DNA of 64,000 nt from Ruminococcus sp. (lineage in GTDB: Bacteria > Bacillota_A > Clostridia > Oscillospirales > Ruminococcaceae), in contig NZ_JAEEMU010000041.1 of NCBI RefSeq assembly GCF_016283395.1, forward strand, positions 62,001 to 126,000, written 5' to 3'. Made by a program: the position numbers and the translations under genes. Under the pieces are notes generated by a model that was not told where the DNA came from, did no database searches, and saw nothing but the letters and a program-made list of their open reading frames with translations. Shown here in pieces: positions 44,006 through 54,215 of this stretch. Numbering within the stretch: position 1 is the stretch's first letter; every line of letters begins with the position of its first letter.

Positions 44006-44893
44006 TTAATACTTTATTTTGCCTTCAGCAACTTTTTTCAGATGCTGACCATATGGCGACTTTCCATATTTCTCAGCAGACTTCATCAGTCCGTCTTTAT
44101 CTATCCAACCGTTGATGAAAGCGATCTCCTCAGGTGCCGAGATCTGGATTCCCTGACGATTCTGGACCATCTGAACGAAGTTTGTAGCTTCTGCAAGGCT
44201 GTCCATAGTACCTGTATCAAGCCATGCAAAACCGCGTCCGAGAAGCTGAACATCAAGGAGATTATCGTGAAGATACATCTCGTTGAGTGTTGTTATCTCA
44301 AGCTCTCCGCGGGCAGAAGGCTTTACCTGATTTGCTCTTGCGCTTACACCTGCGGGGTAGAAATAAAGTCCTGTAACTGCGTAATTGCTCTTTGGAACAG
44401 CAGGCTTTTCCTCGATAGAAAGAGCGTGTCCGTCCTTATCAAAGTCAACAACGCCAAAACGCTCTGGATCAGGAACATAGTAGCCGAATACGGTTGCTCT
44501 GTTGTTCTCCTCAGCATTCTTCTTTGCAGCACGAAGAATTGTTCCGAAGCCGTTTCCGTAGAAAATATTATCTCCAAGCACCATTGCACAAGCGTCATCG
44601 CCTATAAACTCTTCTCCGAGTATGAATGCCTGTGCAAGTCCGTCGGGACTTGGCTGTACCTTATAGCTGAGGCTGATGCCATACTGTGAACCATCTCCGA
44701 GAAGTCTCTCAAAATTAGGCAGGTCAGTAGGCGTGGATATTATAAGAATATCCTTAATGCCTGCCAGCATAAGTGTGGACAGCGGATAATAAACCATTGG
44801 TTTGTCATATACAGGAAGCAGCTGCTTCGATGTAACCATTGTTAATGGGTAAAGTCTTGTTCCGGATCCTCCGGCGAGAATAATACCTTTCAT
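44006..44893 (-). CDS. rfbA: Glucose-1-phosphate thymidylyltransferase
   Basis: 295 residues; [11 protein letters not shown] signature, [42 protein letters not shown] and [12 protein letters not shown]. It makes dTDP-glucose from glucose-1-phosphate and dTTP, opening the rhamnose pathway. Nine bases after the UDP-sugar dehydrogenase gene. Confidence 0.96.
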   Translation of the reverse strand: MKGIILAGGSGTRLYPLTMVTSKQLLPVYDKPMVYYPLSTLMLAGIKDILIISTPTDLPNFERLLGDGSQYGISLSYKVQPSPDGLAQAFILGEEFIGDDACAMVLGDNIFYGNGFGTILRAAKKNAEENNRATVFGYYVPDPERFGVVDFDKDGHALSIEEKPAVPKSNYAVTGLYFYPAGVSARANQVKPSARGELEITTLNEMYLHDNLLDVQLLGRGFAWLDTGTMDSLAEATNFVQMVQNRQGIQISAPEEIAFINGWIDKDGLMKSAEKYGKSPYGQHLKKVAEGKIKY

Positions 44894-44902
44894 TTCATCA
44901 CC

Positions 44903-46135
44903 TCAATCTCTTCTAAATAAATCTCTTGTATAAACTTTATCCTGAACATCGTCAAGGCAAGCATCATATCTGTTGGCAATAACCGCGTTACTCATTGATT
45001 TGAACTTATCAAGATCATTTACAACGTAGCTGCCAAAGAATGTATCACCGTCATTAAGTGTCGGCTCATAGATAATTACCTTTGCACCTTTTGCCTTTAT
45101 TCGCTTCATAACGCCCTGGATCGAGCTCTGACGGAAATTATCGCTATTAGACTTCATTGTAAGTCTATACACACCTATCGTAACTTCCTTTTCCTTGCTC
45201 TTATCATAATTTGAGTTTGCATCATAATACCCTGCAAGCTGGAGCACTCTGTCAGCAATATAATCCTTACGAGTTCTGTTGGAAGCAACAATAGCAGACA
45301 TCATATTCTGTGGAACATCGGCATAGTTTGCAAGTAACTGTTTTGTATCCTTAGGGAGACAATATCCGCCATAGCCAAATGAAGGATTGTTATAATGAGT
45401 ACCGATACGCGGATCAAGACATACACCGTTGATGATCTGCTGTGTATCAAGGCCTTTCATTTCAGCATATGTATCAAGTTCATTGAAATAGCTTACACGA
45501 AGTGCAAGGTATGTATTCGCAAAAAGCTTAACTGCTTCGGCTTCGGTAAAGCCCATAAACAGAGTATCAATATCTTCCTTTATAGCCCCCTGCTGAAGAA
45601 GTTCCGCAAATGTATGTGCAGCTTCAACAAGTCTTGCATCATTCATATCTGTTCCAACTATTATACGGCTCGGATACAGATTATCATAAAGTGCCTTGGA
45701 CTCACGAAGGAACTCTGGGCTGAAAATGATATTCTTGCTGCCGGTCTTCTCCCTGATCGACTTTGTATATCCAACAGGGATAGTCGACTTGATGACCATG
45801 ATAGCATTTGGATTATACTTAATAACAAGATCAATAACAGCTTCAACTGCACTTGTATCAAAAAAGTTCTTTTTGCTGTCATAATTAGTAGGAGCAGCTA
45901 TAACTACAAAATCTGCATCTTTATAAGCTGATTCTGCATCAAGTGTAGCTGTAAGATCAAGTTCCTTTTCAGCAAGATACTTTTCGATGTAATCATCCTG
46001 TATAGGTGACTTCTTATTATTTATAAGCTCAACCTTTTCGGGAATGATATCAACTGCCGTTACAGTATTATGCTGAGAAAGCAAAGTTGCTATTGAAAGT
46101 CCAACATAGCCTGTTCCTGCTACCGCAATTTTCAT
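44903..46135 (-). CDS. ugd: UDP-glucose/UDP-sugar 6-dehydrogenase
   Basis: 410 residues from ATG 46135, which has GGAGG upstream; the longer form begins inside that site. Motifs: [10 protein letters not shown], the [12 protein letters not shown] segment with YPSRIIVG, and the catalytic Cys in [14 protein letters not shown]. It oxidises a UDP-sugar, most likely UDP-glucose, to the uronic acid with two NAD+. It supplies uronate for the surface polymer. Confidence 0.92.
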   Translation of the reverse strand: MKIAVAGTGYVGLSIATLLSQHNTVTAVDIIPEKVELINNKKSPIQDDYIEKYLAEKELDLTATLDAESAYKDADFVVIAAPTNYDSKKNFFDTSAVEAVIDLVIKYNPNAIMVIKSTIPVGYTKSIREKTGSKNIIFSPEFLRESKALYDNLYPSRIIVGTDMNDARLVEAAHTFAELLQQGAIKEDIDTLFMGFTEAEAVKLFANTYLALRVSYFNELDTYAEMKGLDTQQIINGVCLDPRIGTHYNNPSFGYGGYCLPKDTKQLLANYADVPQNMMSAIVASNRTRKDYIADRVLQLAGYYDANSNYDKSKEKEVTIGVYRLTMKSNSDNFRQSSIQGVMKRIKAKGAKVIIYEPTLNDGDTFFGSYVVNDLDKFKSMSNAVIANRYDACLDDVQDKVYTRDLFRRD

Positions 46136-46245
46136 TCCAACAACCTCCATTTATTATCATTATTTTTCATACTTTATTATTTTTCGCACGTTCTGCAATA
46201 GCATGATATAAACTTTTTATTATTGCAGCGATTCGTTTTCAGCCG

Positions 46246-47124
46246 TTATGAATCCTGGTGTTTCAAATAAAGCTTCATTGTACCGGTTATACACATCAGC
46301 CAGCTTGCAAATGTCTTCATCTTTCTAACAAGACAAAAACTCTGAAAATAAAACTTTGCTGCTTTTTTCAAACTTACCTCACGTTCTGCATCAGCTCGTG
46401 ACTTCAGCCACTGGGCAAGCATTTTCTGATTACCGGGTTCGATATCTGAATAGTGTTTATTTAATATATAACAAATTGCACTATATGTTTTCTGGTTATT
46501 TGTTATACTGTCTTCCTGCACATAAACATCAACAAGAGTTTCTTTTAACGAACCGACACGAAAATTTATTGCTGCCTGCAATCCCAGCTCCCAATCCTGA
46601 AATCTCTTAACGTTAGGATCAAATTGAATTTTTTCAAAACAATAACGGTAACATAGAATAGTCTGTGTCGAAACCCAGTTTCCGTTTACGAGCTGACACC
46701 ATAAATCCTGAGCATTCTTTGGGCAATCCACCATACCGATTTTTTCCTGCTTGCCATTACGATATCGGATAAAACCACAAGTCATAAACTCCAGCTGTTT
46801 TTTCTTTAAATACGCAATTTGTTTTTCAAGCTTGTCCGAATGCCATATATCATCGCTGTCGTGCAGTGCGACATACTTTCCTTTTGCTTTTGATATTCCA
46901 TAATTTCTGGCATAGCACGCTCCTGAATTCTTATCAAGAACATAATAGTGCAAGCGAGGATCTTCATATTGTTTGAGTATTTCAACAGTATTATCTTTAG
47001 AACAGTCATCTACGACAATAACTTCAATATTATCGTATGTTTGTTTTAAAACACTGTCAACCGCTTTAGCAATTGTTTTTTCTCTATTATAGGATGGAAT
47101 AACGACAGATATCAATTCTTCCAT
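46246..47124 (-). CDS. GT2 glycosyltransferase A
   Basis: 293 residues from ATG 47124, with GGAGG eight bases upstream. GT-A fold: SVVIPSYNREKTIAKAVDS, VVDDCSKDNT, GACYARNYGISKAKG and the metal motif HDSDDIWHSDKLE. It adds one sugar to the lipid-linked repeat at the inner membrane face. Donor and acceptor cannot be read from sequence. Confidence 0.9.
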   Translation of the reverse strand: MEELISVVIPSYNREKTIAKAVDSVLKQTYDNIEVIVVDDCSKDNTVEILKQYEDPRLHYYVLDKNSGACYARNYGISKAKGKYVALHDSDDIWHSDKLEKQIAYLKKKQLEFMTCGFIRYRNGKQEKIGMVDCPKNAQDLWCQLVNGNWVSTQTILCYRYCFEKIQFDPNVKRFQDWELGLQAAINFRVGSLKETLVDVYVQEDSITNNQKTYSAICYILNKHYSDIEPGNQKMLAQWLKSRADAEREVSLKKAAKFYFQSFCLVRKMKTFASWLMCITGTMKLYLKHQDS

Positions 47125-47224
47125 ATGAAACCTCCATATGTTTAATGCTGCCAATCTGTGCTTCAGCACATTGGCATTTATCTAAAAAAGCTTATCTCTT
47201 ATTAAAGTAACCTTTATCTTTGTA

Positions 47225-48133
47225 TTATGCCTTATTCAACAAGATCAAAAATTTATAAACAATATTGCGGCGTGAATTCGGAGCTTTAATAGTTTTATCG
47301 AAAAGCAGGCTCATTTTATCTTTTATACTGCGCTGATAGTTCGCTAATTTACTCAGCTCACGCTTTTCCTTTTCAGACAGCATATCACGGTAGCAATTCA
47401 GGAACTCTTTTGAGAGCATCTTTCGCGGCTGAACACTATTATCAAACAAACGTGTGAATTTGTCTTTAACAGTATCAAAATCCAGCTTACTTGCCCCCAC
47501 AACATTGTCCTCATGCTGACGATAACTGATATGTGGTCGTTTATCATAATAAACATTTCCAAAAAATGCACACACCAAATGAATCCATGCATCATGCATC
47601 AAGCAATACTCAGGTATTTTTCTTACTGCAAGTTCTGCCGCTTTTCTGTTAAAAACCATTGTACAGCCTGCCGCCATATTATCTATGAGTATATTGTATT
47701 TATTCTCGCCTTCAAAGCTTGATGAGTGAAACGATCTGATCGTCTTCAAATTACTATCTACAACCCGAAGATTGGAATAGTACATATTGGGCTTATCAGC
47801 AGGATAACCCTTGATATGTTTTAAAGCAACATACAGCTTATCCTCATCCCAGATATCGTCCTGATCACTGAATGCATAATACTCATTTTCAGGAGCACAT
47901 TGAACAAGATTAAGAAACGATTTTGCTGATCTCAGGTTCTCACCTTCGTATACTTTGATTTTAGGCTGCTTCGAAGCAATCTCCTGAATATATTGATATG
48001 TATCATCAGGTGAACCGTCCACACGGATCAATATTTCAACATCAACTTTTTTTTGATTTAGAATACTGTTGAGCTGATCATTAATATACTTCTTACCTTT
48101 GTAAGCAGACATCAAAACAATTATTTTATCCAT
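47225..48133 (-). CDS. GT2 glycosyltransferase B, rhamnosyltransferase-like
   Basis: 302 residues from ATG 48133, with GGGGAATAGTG before it; a GTG one codon earlier is less likely. MDKIIVLMSAYKGKKYI, IRVDGSPDDT, FSDQDDIWDEDKL and a C-terminal half like bacterial rhamnosyltransferases (HDAWIHLVCAFFG, SYRQHEDNVVGA). With dTDP-rhamnose made by the same operon, rhamnose is the likely donor sugar, as an inference. Confidence 0.88.
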   Translation of the reverse strand: MDKIIVLMSAYKGKKYINDQLNSILNQKKVDVEILIRVDGSPDDTYQYIQEIASKQPKIKVYEGENLRSAKSFLNLVQCAPENEYYAFSDQDDIWDEDKLYVALKHIKGYPADKPNMYYSNLRVVDSNLKTIRSFHSSSFEGENKYNILIDNMAAGCTMVFNRKAAELAVRKIPEYCLMHDAWIHLVCAFFGNVYYDKRPHISYRQHEDNVVGASKLDFDTVKDKFTRLFDNSVQPRKMLSKEFLNCYRDMLSEKEKRELSKLANYQRSIKDKMSLLFDKTIKAPNSRRNIVYKFLILLNKA

Positions 48134-48153
48134 CACTATTCCCCATAACTATC

Positions 48154-49290
48154 TTAATTAACACTAAAAATCGTACGATATGGCAAAGCACCATGATTTC
48201 CGCTTGTTGTAACCAAGTAACTATAAACTATAAAGCAAAAGACAATTGCACCCATTACTAATATTCTTAATGGCTGTATTTTAATTCGTTTTATAGCAAG
48301 CGGTATCAATATAATTGCCGGAAATCCAAATAAATATCTAAATCTGTCTATCAGCGCAATACGCCCGCTAAACAGAGCGATCCACAAATTTATTACCTGT
48401 GCTGTATAATATAACTTATACTTTCTATCATCTTCTTCCTCCCATTTTAAAAATGGGAACATTTTTTCAAGCTTTTTTCTTATACCCTTAGATACATTTA
48501 TCTTCAAATGATTATTATCATGGCTGCTATTAAAGCTTAATGACGCAAGCATCAACACCGCAAACTGAACTAACAGATATACATAGCCTACAACACTACT
48601 ATCATACTCAGAACCGATATACCATGCCAGTTTTGTATGCATGATTATCATCATGATAATTCTCGCCATAACTCCGGCTAATGCGAATATAACTCCACTT
48701 AAAGCCACGGCAATACCTGGTGTAAGCTTTATTTTATCATACCAATAAAGTATAATGAACAGAGCGCAGCTGAAATGGAATCCGGCAGCGAGCAATATAC
48801 ATATTACAAATTTTATTAACTCTTTTTTCTGTACATAACGCAAGCCATACATTACAATTGCGCCGCCTATCATCTGTCTAACTATATTTTGATAGGCAAA
48901 ATAATGAGTCATTCCTACAATAAGAAAAATACTTAATGCAGGATAAGGTGATTCATCAAAAATATGTTTAAATACAACAAGAAAAAAAATCGCTGAACAA
49001 ACAACTAAGACCCATTGATATTCAAGTCCCATTTTGCCTACGATCCTGTTTACAAGATAGTATAGAAACTCTTTTTGCCGAACACCTCGCAAAGCTAATT
49101 TATAATGTTTGATATAATTAAAGTAATCCGTTCCTACACCATATCTAATAGAAGCAAGAATAAACAATGGCATTGATGACACAATTATTGCCATTGTGCG
49201 AAATATTCCCTTTTTTCTGCTTTCACTTATTCGTTCAAAAGCAGACGCAAAAAGAACGGATATAGCGCATGTCAGATAATATATAGCCAT
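48154..49290 (-). CDS. EpsG/Wzy-family polysaccharide polymerase
   Basis: 378 residues with about ten membrane helices and the EpsG-type N-terminus RYGVGTDYFNYIKHYK. A Wzy-type enzyme joins repeat units on the outer membrane face. The single Wzx gene in the same operon fits the Wzx/Wzy route. A hydrophilic loop near residues 255-290 is Lys-rich. Confidence 0.85.
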   Translation of the reverse strand: MAIYYLTCAISVLFASAFERISESRKKGIFRTMAIIVSSMPLFILASIRYGVGTDYFNYIKHYKLALRGVRQKEFLYYLVNRIVGKMGLEYQWVLVVCSAIFFLVVFKHIFDESPYPALSIFLIVGMTHYFAYQNIVRQMIGGAIVMYGLRYVQKKELIKFVICILLAAGFHFSCALFIILYWYDKIKLTPGIAVALSGVIFALAGVMARIIMMIIMHTKLAWYIGSEYDSSVVGYVYLLVQFAVLMLASLSFNSSHDNNHLKINVSKGIRKKLEKMFPFLKWEEEDDRKYKLYYTAQVINLWIALFSGRIALIDRFRYLFGFPAIILIPLAIKRIKIQPLRILVMGAIVFCFIVYSYLVTTSGNHGALPYRTIFSVN

Positions 49291-49311
49291 TTGTTCTCCT
49301 TATACAATAAA

Positions 49312-50343
49312 TCAGCATAATCGTAATACACGCAAAACTTTTTCAAACTTACGAACGAGCTTATATCCCCAAAAACAATTGTGATCAATTGTACTTTTTT
49401 TAATTTTCTCCTTGAATGATAGCGATGCCGCTTTTACCTTTTTTACAGCAGCAAAACCTATATCCTTCTTCGCGCGAATAAGAAAATCATTTATTTCATC
49501 AGATTTACATCCATTTGCTATTAATTCATCCAAAACGCAATAAATATATTCATATTTTCTTAATGCACACTGTTCTGAGGAAGCATTTAATCTTTTCATG
49601 ATCTCAACCTCATGCTTATACCAATTAAAAATGCCAAGCCAACGGTTTTCATATGCTTTTTTACCGCTCTTACATGATGTACTTCCATTTTCTCTCTGCT
49701 TCCAAATATACAAAACATCTGGTACAAAAACAATTTTAGATGCATTTCCGTTTACTCTTGAAACAAAAATATGATCTTCATACCCATAACGAACAGTCTC
49801 ATCAAAGTTTATATCATACTTATTTAAAAATGAACGAAGATAAATTCCCGCCCATACACCATATCCACACTTTTTTATACTAAGAAGATAATCTTCCCAT
49901 TTTTGCGGCTTTATGGTAAATTTCTTAAACGGTGCATAATCAGCCCCTATTTTTCCAAAACGAGTTGATAATTCATGTCGTCTACGGAAACGCACACAGT
50001 CTGAATTCGTTTTTTCAGCTGCATTGACACTTTTCTCCAAGCATGAAATGACCATCTCATCATCATTATCACAAAAAGTAACATACTTTCCTCGTGCAGC
50101 AGCCAAACCGCGATTTCTCGCTCCACATATGCCTTTATTCTGCTGGTGGATCACAACTACTCTGCTGTCTTCTTTAGATAATTCATCGCAAATACTTGGA
50201 CTTGAATCACTTGAACCATCATCAACCAAAATCAGTTCAAAATCGCGGTACGTTTGACGCAGAATAGTCTGGCATGTACCTTTCAAGTATTTTTCAGAAT
50301 TATACACCGGCATAATTACGCTTATCATTGGATTATTATTCAT
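49312..50343 (-). CDS. GT2 glycosyltransferase C
   Basis: 343 residues from ATG 50343, preferred over the upstream ATG at 50370 because AAAGGATA precedes it. SVIMPVYNSEKYLKGTCQT, LVDDGSSDSSPSICDEL, GICGARNRGLAAARGKY and CDNDDEM are the GT-A motifs. The C-terminal part is basic, suggesting peripheral membrane contact. The sugar is unknown. Confidence 0.9.
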   Translation of the reverse strand: MNNNPMISVIMPVYNSEKYLKGTCQTILRQTYRDFELILVDDGSSDSSPSICDELSKEDSRVVVIHQQNKGICGARNRGLAAARGKYVTFCDNDDEMVISCLEKSVNAAEKTNSDCVRFRRRHELSTRFGKIGADYAPFKKFTIKPQKWEDYLLSIKKCGYGVWAGIYLRSFLNKYDINFDETVRYGYEDHIFVSRVNGNASKIVFVPDVLYIWKQRENGSTSCKSGKKAYENRWLGIFNWYKHEVEIMKRLNASSEQCALRKYEYIYCVLDELIANGCKSDEINDFLIRAKKDIGFAAVKKVKAASLSFKEKIKKSTIDHNCFWGYKLVRKFEKVLRVLRLC

Positions 50344-50531
50344 ATCTATTATCCTTTTACCTAATTGCATAAATCATTTGCGTATACATATTTAGAAAGT
50401 ATACCATATGACTTTAATCGAGTGTTATTTATTTTCAAATAAATGACCGAGATATTCTTTTGCATCAATTTACTTGATCATACCTGTATTCTTGACACTT
50501 GTAACATTCCCCGAAGCTGCAATTGTTATAT

Positions 50532-51887
50532 TTATGGCTGAATAATATTCAACCTGTCTGTTCCTTGATAGAATGATTCTATCATTTTTACTATTGCACC
50601 GGAACATTCTTGTGAAATTACATTGTAACGTCCTTTGTTCTGGATCGACTTAATAAACGCTACTATCTCATAACGAATCCCTTCGCCGTCCAATTGATAA
50701 AAATAACGTTTATTCTGTGTCGCATTCTCAAAGCGGACCTCAAAATAATCTGTAAGCCACCAAGGAGCCGGAACGTATACATAACCCTTTGTTCCTGAGA
50801 TCACAAGTTCTCCCTCAGATTTTACACCTTTGCCAACACGAAGTGAAGCTACTGCATTAGAATAAATCAAATCTATTTTTGAGAAAACATCAAAATTAGA
50901 ATCAGTACCAATTGTTTTTGATACAATTGTTTTCTTAAGATAATTTGTACCAAGAATTTGAAAAATCGGAAGAAGTGCAGTCGGTCCCCAACCACAAATA
51001 CTATTCCAGCGTTCATCGAGTTCTAATCGTTGTATTGCATCAATATCGCGCATACTTGTACATACTGCGTCAACAGATACTACATCACCGATCGCACCGC
51101 TTTTTACCAATACAAGCAATCTGGAATAAGCAGTTGCATAAGCTGTTTTTATACCATCCATCAACACACAACCGTTTTGTTCTGCAATAGACCATAACTC
51201 AGTGCATTGATCCGTTGATAATGCGATAGGTGATTCACACAGAACGTGTTTCCGTTTCAAAAGAGCGTTTTTTATATGTGAATAATGCTCTGCCGGATGA
51301 GTGACAATATACACAGCATCCATTTGATCCAGAAATTCCTCATATTGAGCAATTGAATATACAGGAACACCTTCGGGAAAATTAAGTTCTTTATTCAGAT
51401 CATCAGTACAAATTCCTGATATCTTAGCTCCATTAACATAATCACATTCGCGAATAAATTTGGATAATACCATATTACTTCCAACAATTCCAATGTGTAC
51501 CAGTCTTTTTTCTTCTCGAAGATCTGTACTTGAAATGCCTTCTGTTCTTGGTAAATAAACTACTTCGCAGTACTCCTGCAAATAATCAAATTTTCCTACC
51601 CAATCAGAACCTACCGTGAAGATATCGACCTGATAACGTTTGATATCATCTATCTTCTGACCTTCATATTCCTCAATGATTATCTCATCAGCAAGACCTG
51701 TGGCTTTTACTGCTTCAACTCTTTCCATTAAGGATTGCTGAAGATTGATCTTACCTCTTGTCTTGTCATAGTCGTCAGAGGTAATGCCAACTATCAAATA
51801 ATCTCCAAGAGCTTTGGCACGCTCTAACAATCGAATATGTCCGTAATGGAGCATATCATATGTTCCGTATGTAATTACCTTTACCAA
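50532..51887 (-). CDS. Cytidylyltransferase fused to a Gfo/Idh/MocA oxidoreductase
   Basis: 451 residues, TTG start with GGAG nine bases upstream. Residues 1-128 are a TagD/Gct-type nucleotidyltransferase (TYGTYDMLHYGHIRLLERAK with the HxGH motif, and GISSTDLR). From about 130 a Rossmann oxidoreductase follows (VHIGIVGSNMVLSKFI, then AVYIVTHPAEHYSHI and HVLCESPIAL, where the usual catalytic EKP appears as ESP). It would activate a polyol or amino-alcohol phosphate as a CDP derivative and reduce or oxidise the precursor in the same polypeptide. The altered EKP motif makes activity of the second domain uncertain. It is followed by 188 bases before the next gene. Confidence 0.85.
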   Translation of the reverse strand: MVKVITYGTYDMLHYGHIRLLERAKALGDYLIVGITSDDYDKTRGKINLQQSLMERVEAVKATGLADEIIIEEYEGQKIDDIKRYQVDIFTVGSDWVGKFDYLQEYCEVVYLPRTEGISSTDLREEKRLVHIGIVGSNMVLSKFIRECDYVNGAKISGICTDDLNKELNFPEGVPVYSIAQYEEFLDQMDAVYIVTHPAEHYSHIKNALLKRKHVLCESPIALSTDQCTELWSIAEQNGCVLMDGIKTAYATAYSRLLVLVKSGAIGDVVSVDAVCTSMRDIDAIQRLELDERWNSICGWGPTALLPIFQILGTNYLKKTIVSKTIGTDSNFDVFSKIDLIYSNAVASLRVGKGVKSEGELVISGTKGYVYVPAPWWLTDYFEVRFENATQNKRYFYQLDGEGIRYEIVAFIKSIQNKGRYNVISQECSGAIVKMIESFYQGTDRLNIIQP

Positions 51888-51916
51888 TATATCATCTCCA
51901 TTACAAGCATTATCCC

Positions 51917-52990
51917 TTAAAGTTTTCCCTTGCTCTGCATATCCTTCAGAGCATTAATAAGTGTTGTATTATCATCATGTGTCAAATGTCCTATATGACC
52001 TACACGGAAAATAGTGCTCTTCATATCGCCGCCGTTCGGGCAAATCCAGATACCGTAGTTATCCTTGAGCTCTGTAAATATCTCATATGCATCTGCATTG
52101 AGCGGATGAACAGGTGTAACACCATTTGCAGGTGACTCAGAAACAAATTCAAACGGAAGTTCGCTGATCTTATCCCTGAAATCCTTTGCCTGTGCTGCAA
52201 CACGAGCTATCTCTGCGTCTGCACCGCCTGCTGCTTCTATTTCTTTCAGTCTTGTATTGATCTGTCTAAGGATTCCCACCGCAGGTGTGAACGGAGTCTG
52301 TCCGCGTTCCATATTTTTAAGTACATCTGCAAGATCAAAGTACATTGACTTCACTTTTGCATTTGTCACACGCTCAACAGCTCTCGGAGCGAGAACTATC
52401 ATTGATACACCCGGAGGGCAGGCAAGAACCTTTTGTGAACCTGTTATCATCACATCTGCGCCGCAATGTGCCATATCAAATGGATCGGCAAGAAATGCTG
52501 AAACGCAGTCACATACATAGAACATATCGTTCTTCTTACAGAATTCTCCGATCATTTCCGAATCATAGAGAACACCTGTAGAAGTTTCATCTATATTTAC
52601 CAGCAGACCTGTATAACCTTTTCCATCATACTCATAAAGTCTCTCTTTTGTCAGCTTTTGTCCGTGATTAAGTTTCAGGACATCGTGAGGAACATCATGT
52701 ATCTCACAAAGTTCACAAAATCGCTGTCCAAAGCTTCCGCCGTTGATGACCAGCACTTTATCATTATCCGTAAAACAATTCATGACAGTTGCTTCCATTG
52801 AACCCGTGGAAGAATTTGTCATGAAAGCTACTCTTGAGTCCTTGGGTGCTTTTGAAAATTTCAGCATAAGCTGCTCATTTTCAAACATCAATTCAGAAAA
52901 TTCAGGTGTACGAAAATAAGGCACCTGTTCTCCGCCAACAGCGCAAACCTCATCGCTGCACATAACCGGTCCTACTGTAAAATTAAGCAA
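51917..52990 (-). CDS. Class V aminotransferase (AEP/alanine-glyoxylate type)
   Basis: 357 residues from a TTG start directly behind GAGGAGGAG, two bases after the FrhB-like gene. [53 protein letters not shown] and the PLP-binding Lys in [13 protein letters not shown] match the small class V enzymes, including 2-aminoethylphosphonate transaminase. No phosphoenolpyruvate mutase is in the window. It may make an amino-alcohol phosphate, for example serinol phosphate, for the neighbouring cytidylyltransferase. That is an inference. Confidence 0.85.
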   Translation of the reverse strand: MLNFTVGPVMCSDEVCAVGGEQVPYFRTPEFSELMFENEQLMLKFSKAPKDSRVAFMTNSSTGSMEATVMNCFTDNDKVLVINGGSFGQRFCELCEIHDVPHDVLKLNHGQKLTKERLYEYDGKGYTGLLVNIDETSTGVLYDSEMIGEFCKKNDMFYVCDCVSAFLADPFDMAHCGADVMITGSQKVLACPPGVSMIVLAPRAVERVTNAKVKSMYFDLADVLKNMERGQTPFTPAVGILRQINTRLKEIEAAGGADAEIARVAAQAKDFRDKISELPFEFVSESPANGVTPVHPLNADAYEIFTELKDNYGIWICPNGGDMKSTIFRVGHIGHLTHDDNTTLINALKDMQSKGKL

Positions 52991-52992
52991 TA

Positions 52993-54213
52993 TTACTCCT
53001 CCTCACTTCTATGTCTGAGATTCCATAAAAATACTTTTTGTCTGTTTCCCCAGACATACTTTTGAAATAGCAGTTTTTTTGTAGGTGCATCTGCCCATTT
53101 TTTACAAATCTCAGTATAATCCATACTTGTGTCCATCAGATCACGCATACAATCATCACGCTGCGGATTTCCGTCAATATGCTTTCGCATAGGGCTCTGA
53201 TACTTCAATGCAGTCTCGAAATCAAGCTCATGTCCGACAAATCGTTTTGCAGCCTTATTCCAGAGTTCTTTTCCCTTTTCGGTATTGCATACGATCAGTG
53301 ATGCTCCGCCGTTTTTGCCATAAAGCTCGGGACAATACAGATGCACTCCCCAAAGATCGCCAAGCGTGATATCAGCCTGACGTTCTGTAGTTGTAAAAGG
53401 ACATTGATAGCATGACGGACGGCTCATCAGGTGTTTGAGCCAAATGGACCAATATGGATTGAACCAGCGATCCTTGTCAAGGATCGTTCCGTTTTTCAGT
53501 TCCAAACACATTCTCTGAAAATCCCATTTGAATGAAGAGGGCGCAGACTTAAATCCCTTGCTTCGATAATCCAGTTTTTTGATACGCGCACCGTATTTGC
53601 GTTCAACATGGTCATCAAGCTTTCTAATGTAATGCGGACTTGGCACACCTTCGCATATTACTTCCACTAAAAGCAAGTTAGTGGTATCAGCATTCTGCAA
53701 AAATGTTTTTAAACCTGTCACCTGACAAGGAGTACCTGAAAAAAGCACTTTCTTTCCTGCTTTAAGATCATCTCTTATCTTGATAAAGGTATTGCCAATA
53801 CGGCTCTGTGAGTATTTTGATTTACATATAACAGGCAGCTTTTTAATATCATCGATACCATAATGAAAAACATCAAGTCCTTTTGATGCTGCACCGTATA
53901 CGACATAATTCTCATCACACCAAGCTTGTGCAATTGCGGTAAATGCACCGCCTGATGTGCTGAAACGACGAACATTATTGCTTTTGTGATATCCGCCATA
54001 TGCATATTTAGAATCCTTTGATGCTTCCGGCATATTATTTGCAGGACATACCTTATGGCACAACCCGCAATTTATACAAAGCTCCTCATTAATGAAAGGG
54101 TAACGGAAACCTTCTTCATCCTCACTGATGCTTACAGCACTTTTGGGACATATCTGCGCACAAGCTTCACAGCCGAAACACTCACCTTTAACTTTTGTAG
54201 TCAAGAAATCCAT
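52993..54213 (-). CDS. FrhB-like iron-sulfur protein (coenzyme F420 hydrogenase beta-subunit family)
   Basis: 406 residues from ATG 54213 with AAAGGAG upstream. Two [4Fe-4S] ferredoxin motifs at the N-terminus ([12 protein letters not shown] and [12 protein letters not shown]) precede an FrhB-type domain ([35 protein letters not shown]). Relatives are frequently paired with pyruvyltransferase-family genes in polysaccharide loci, as here (two-base gap). The role is probably a flavin-dependent redox step on a glycan precursor; F420 itself is not implied. Confidence 0.88.
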   Translation of the reverse strand: MDFLTTKVKGECFGCEACAQICPKSAVSISEDEEGFRYPFINEELCINCGLCHKVCPANNMPEASKDSKYAYGGYHKSNNVRRFSTSGGAFTAIAQAWCDENYVVYGAASKGLDVFHYGIDDIKKLPVICKSKYSQSRIGNTFIKIRDDLKAGKKVLFSGTPCQVTGLKTFLQNADTTNLLLVEVICEGVPSPHYIRKLDDHVERKYGARIKKLDYRSKGFKSAPSSFKWDFQRMCLELKNGTILDKDRWFNPYWSIWLKHLMSRPSCYQCPFTTTERQADITLGDLWGVHLYCPELYGKNGGASLIVCNTEKGKELWNKAAKRFVGHELDFETALKYQSPMRKHIDGNPQRDDCMRDLMDTSMDYTEICKKWADAPTKKLLFQKYVWGNRQKVFLWNLRHRSEEE

Positions 54214-54215
54214 TT

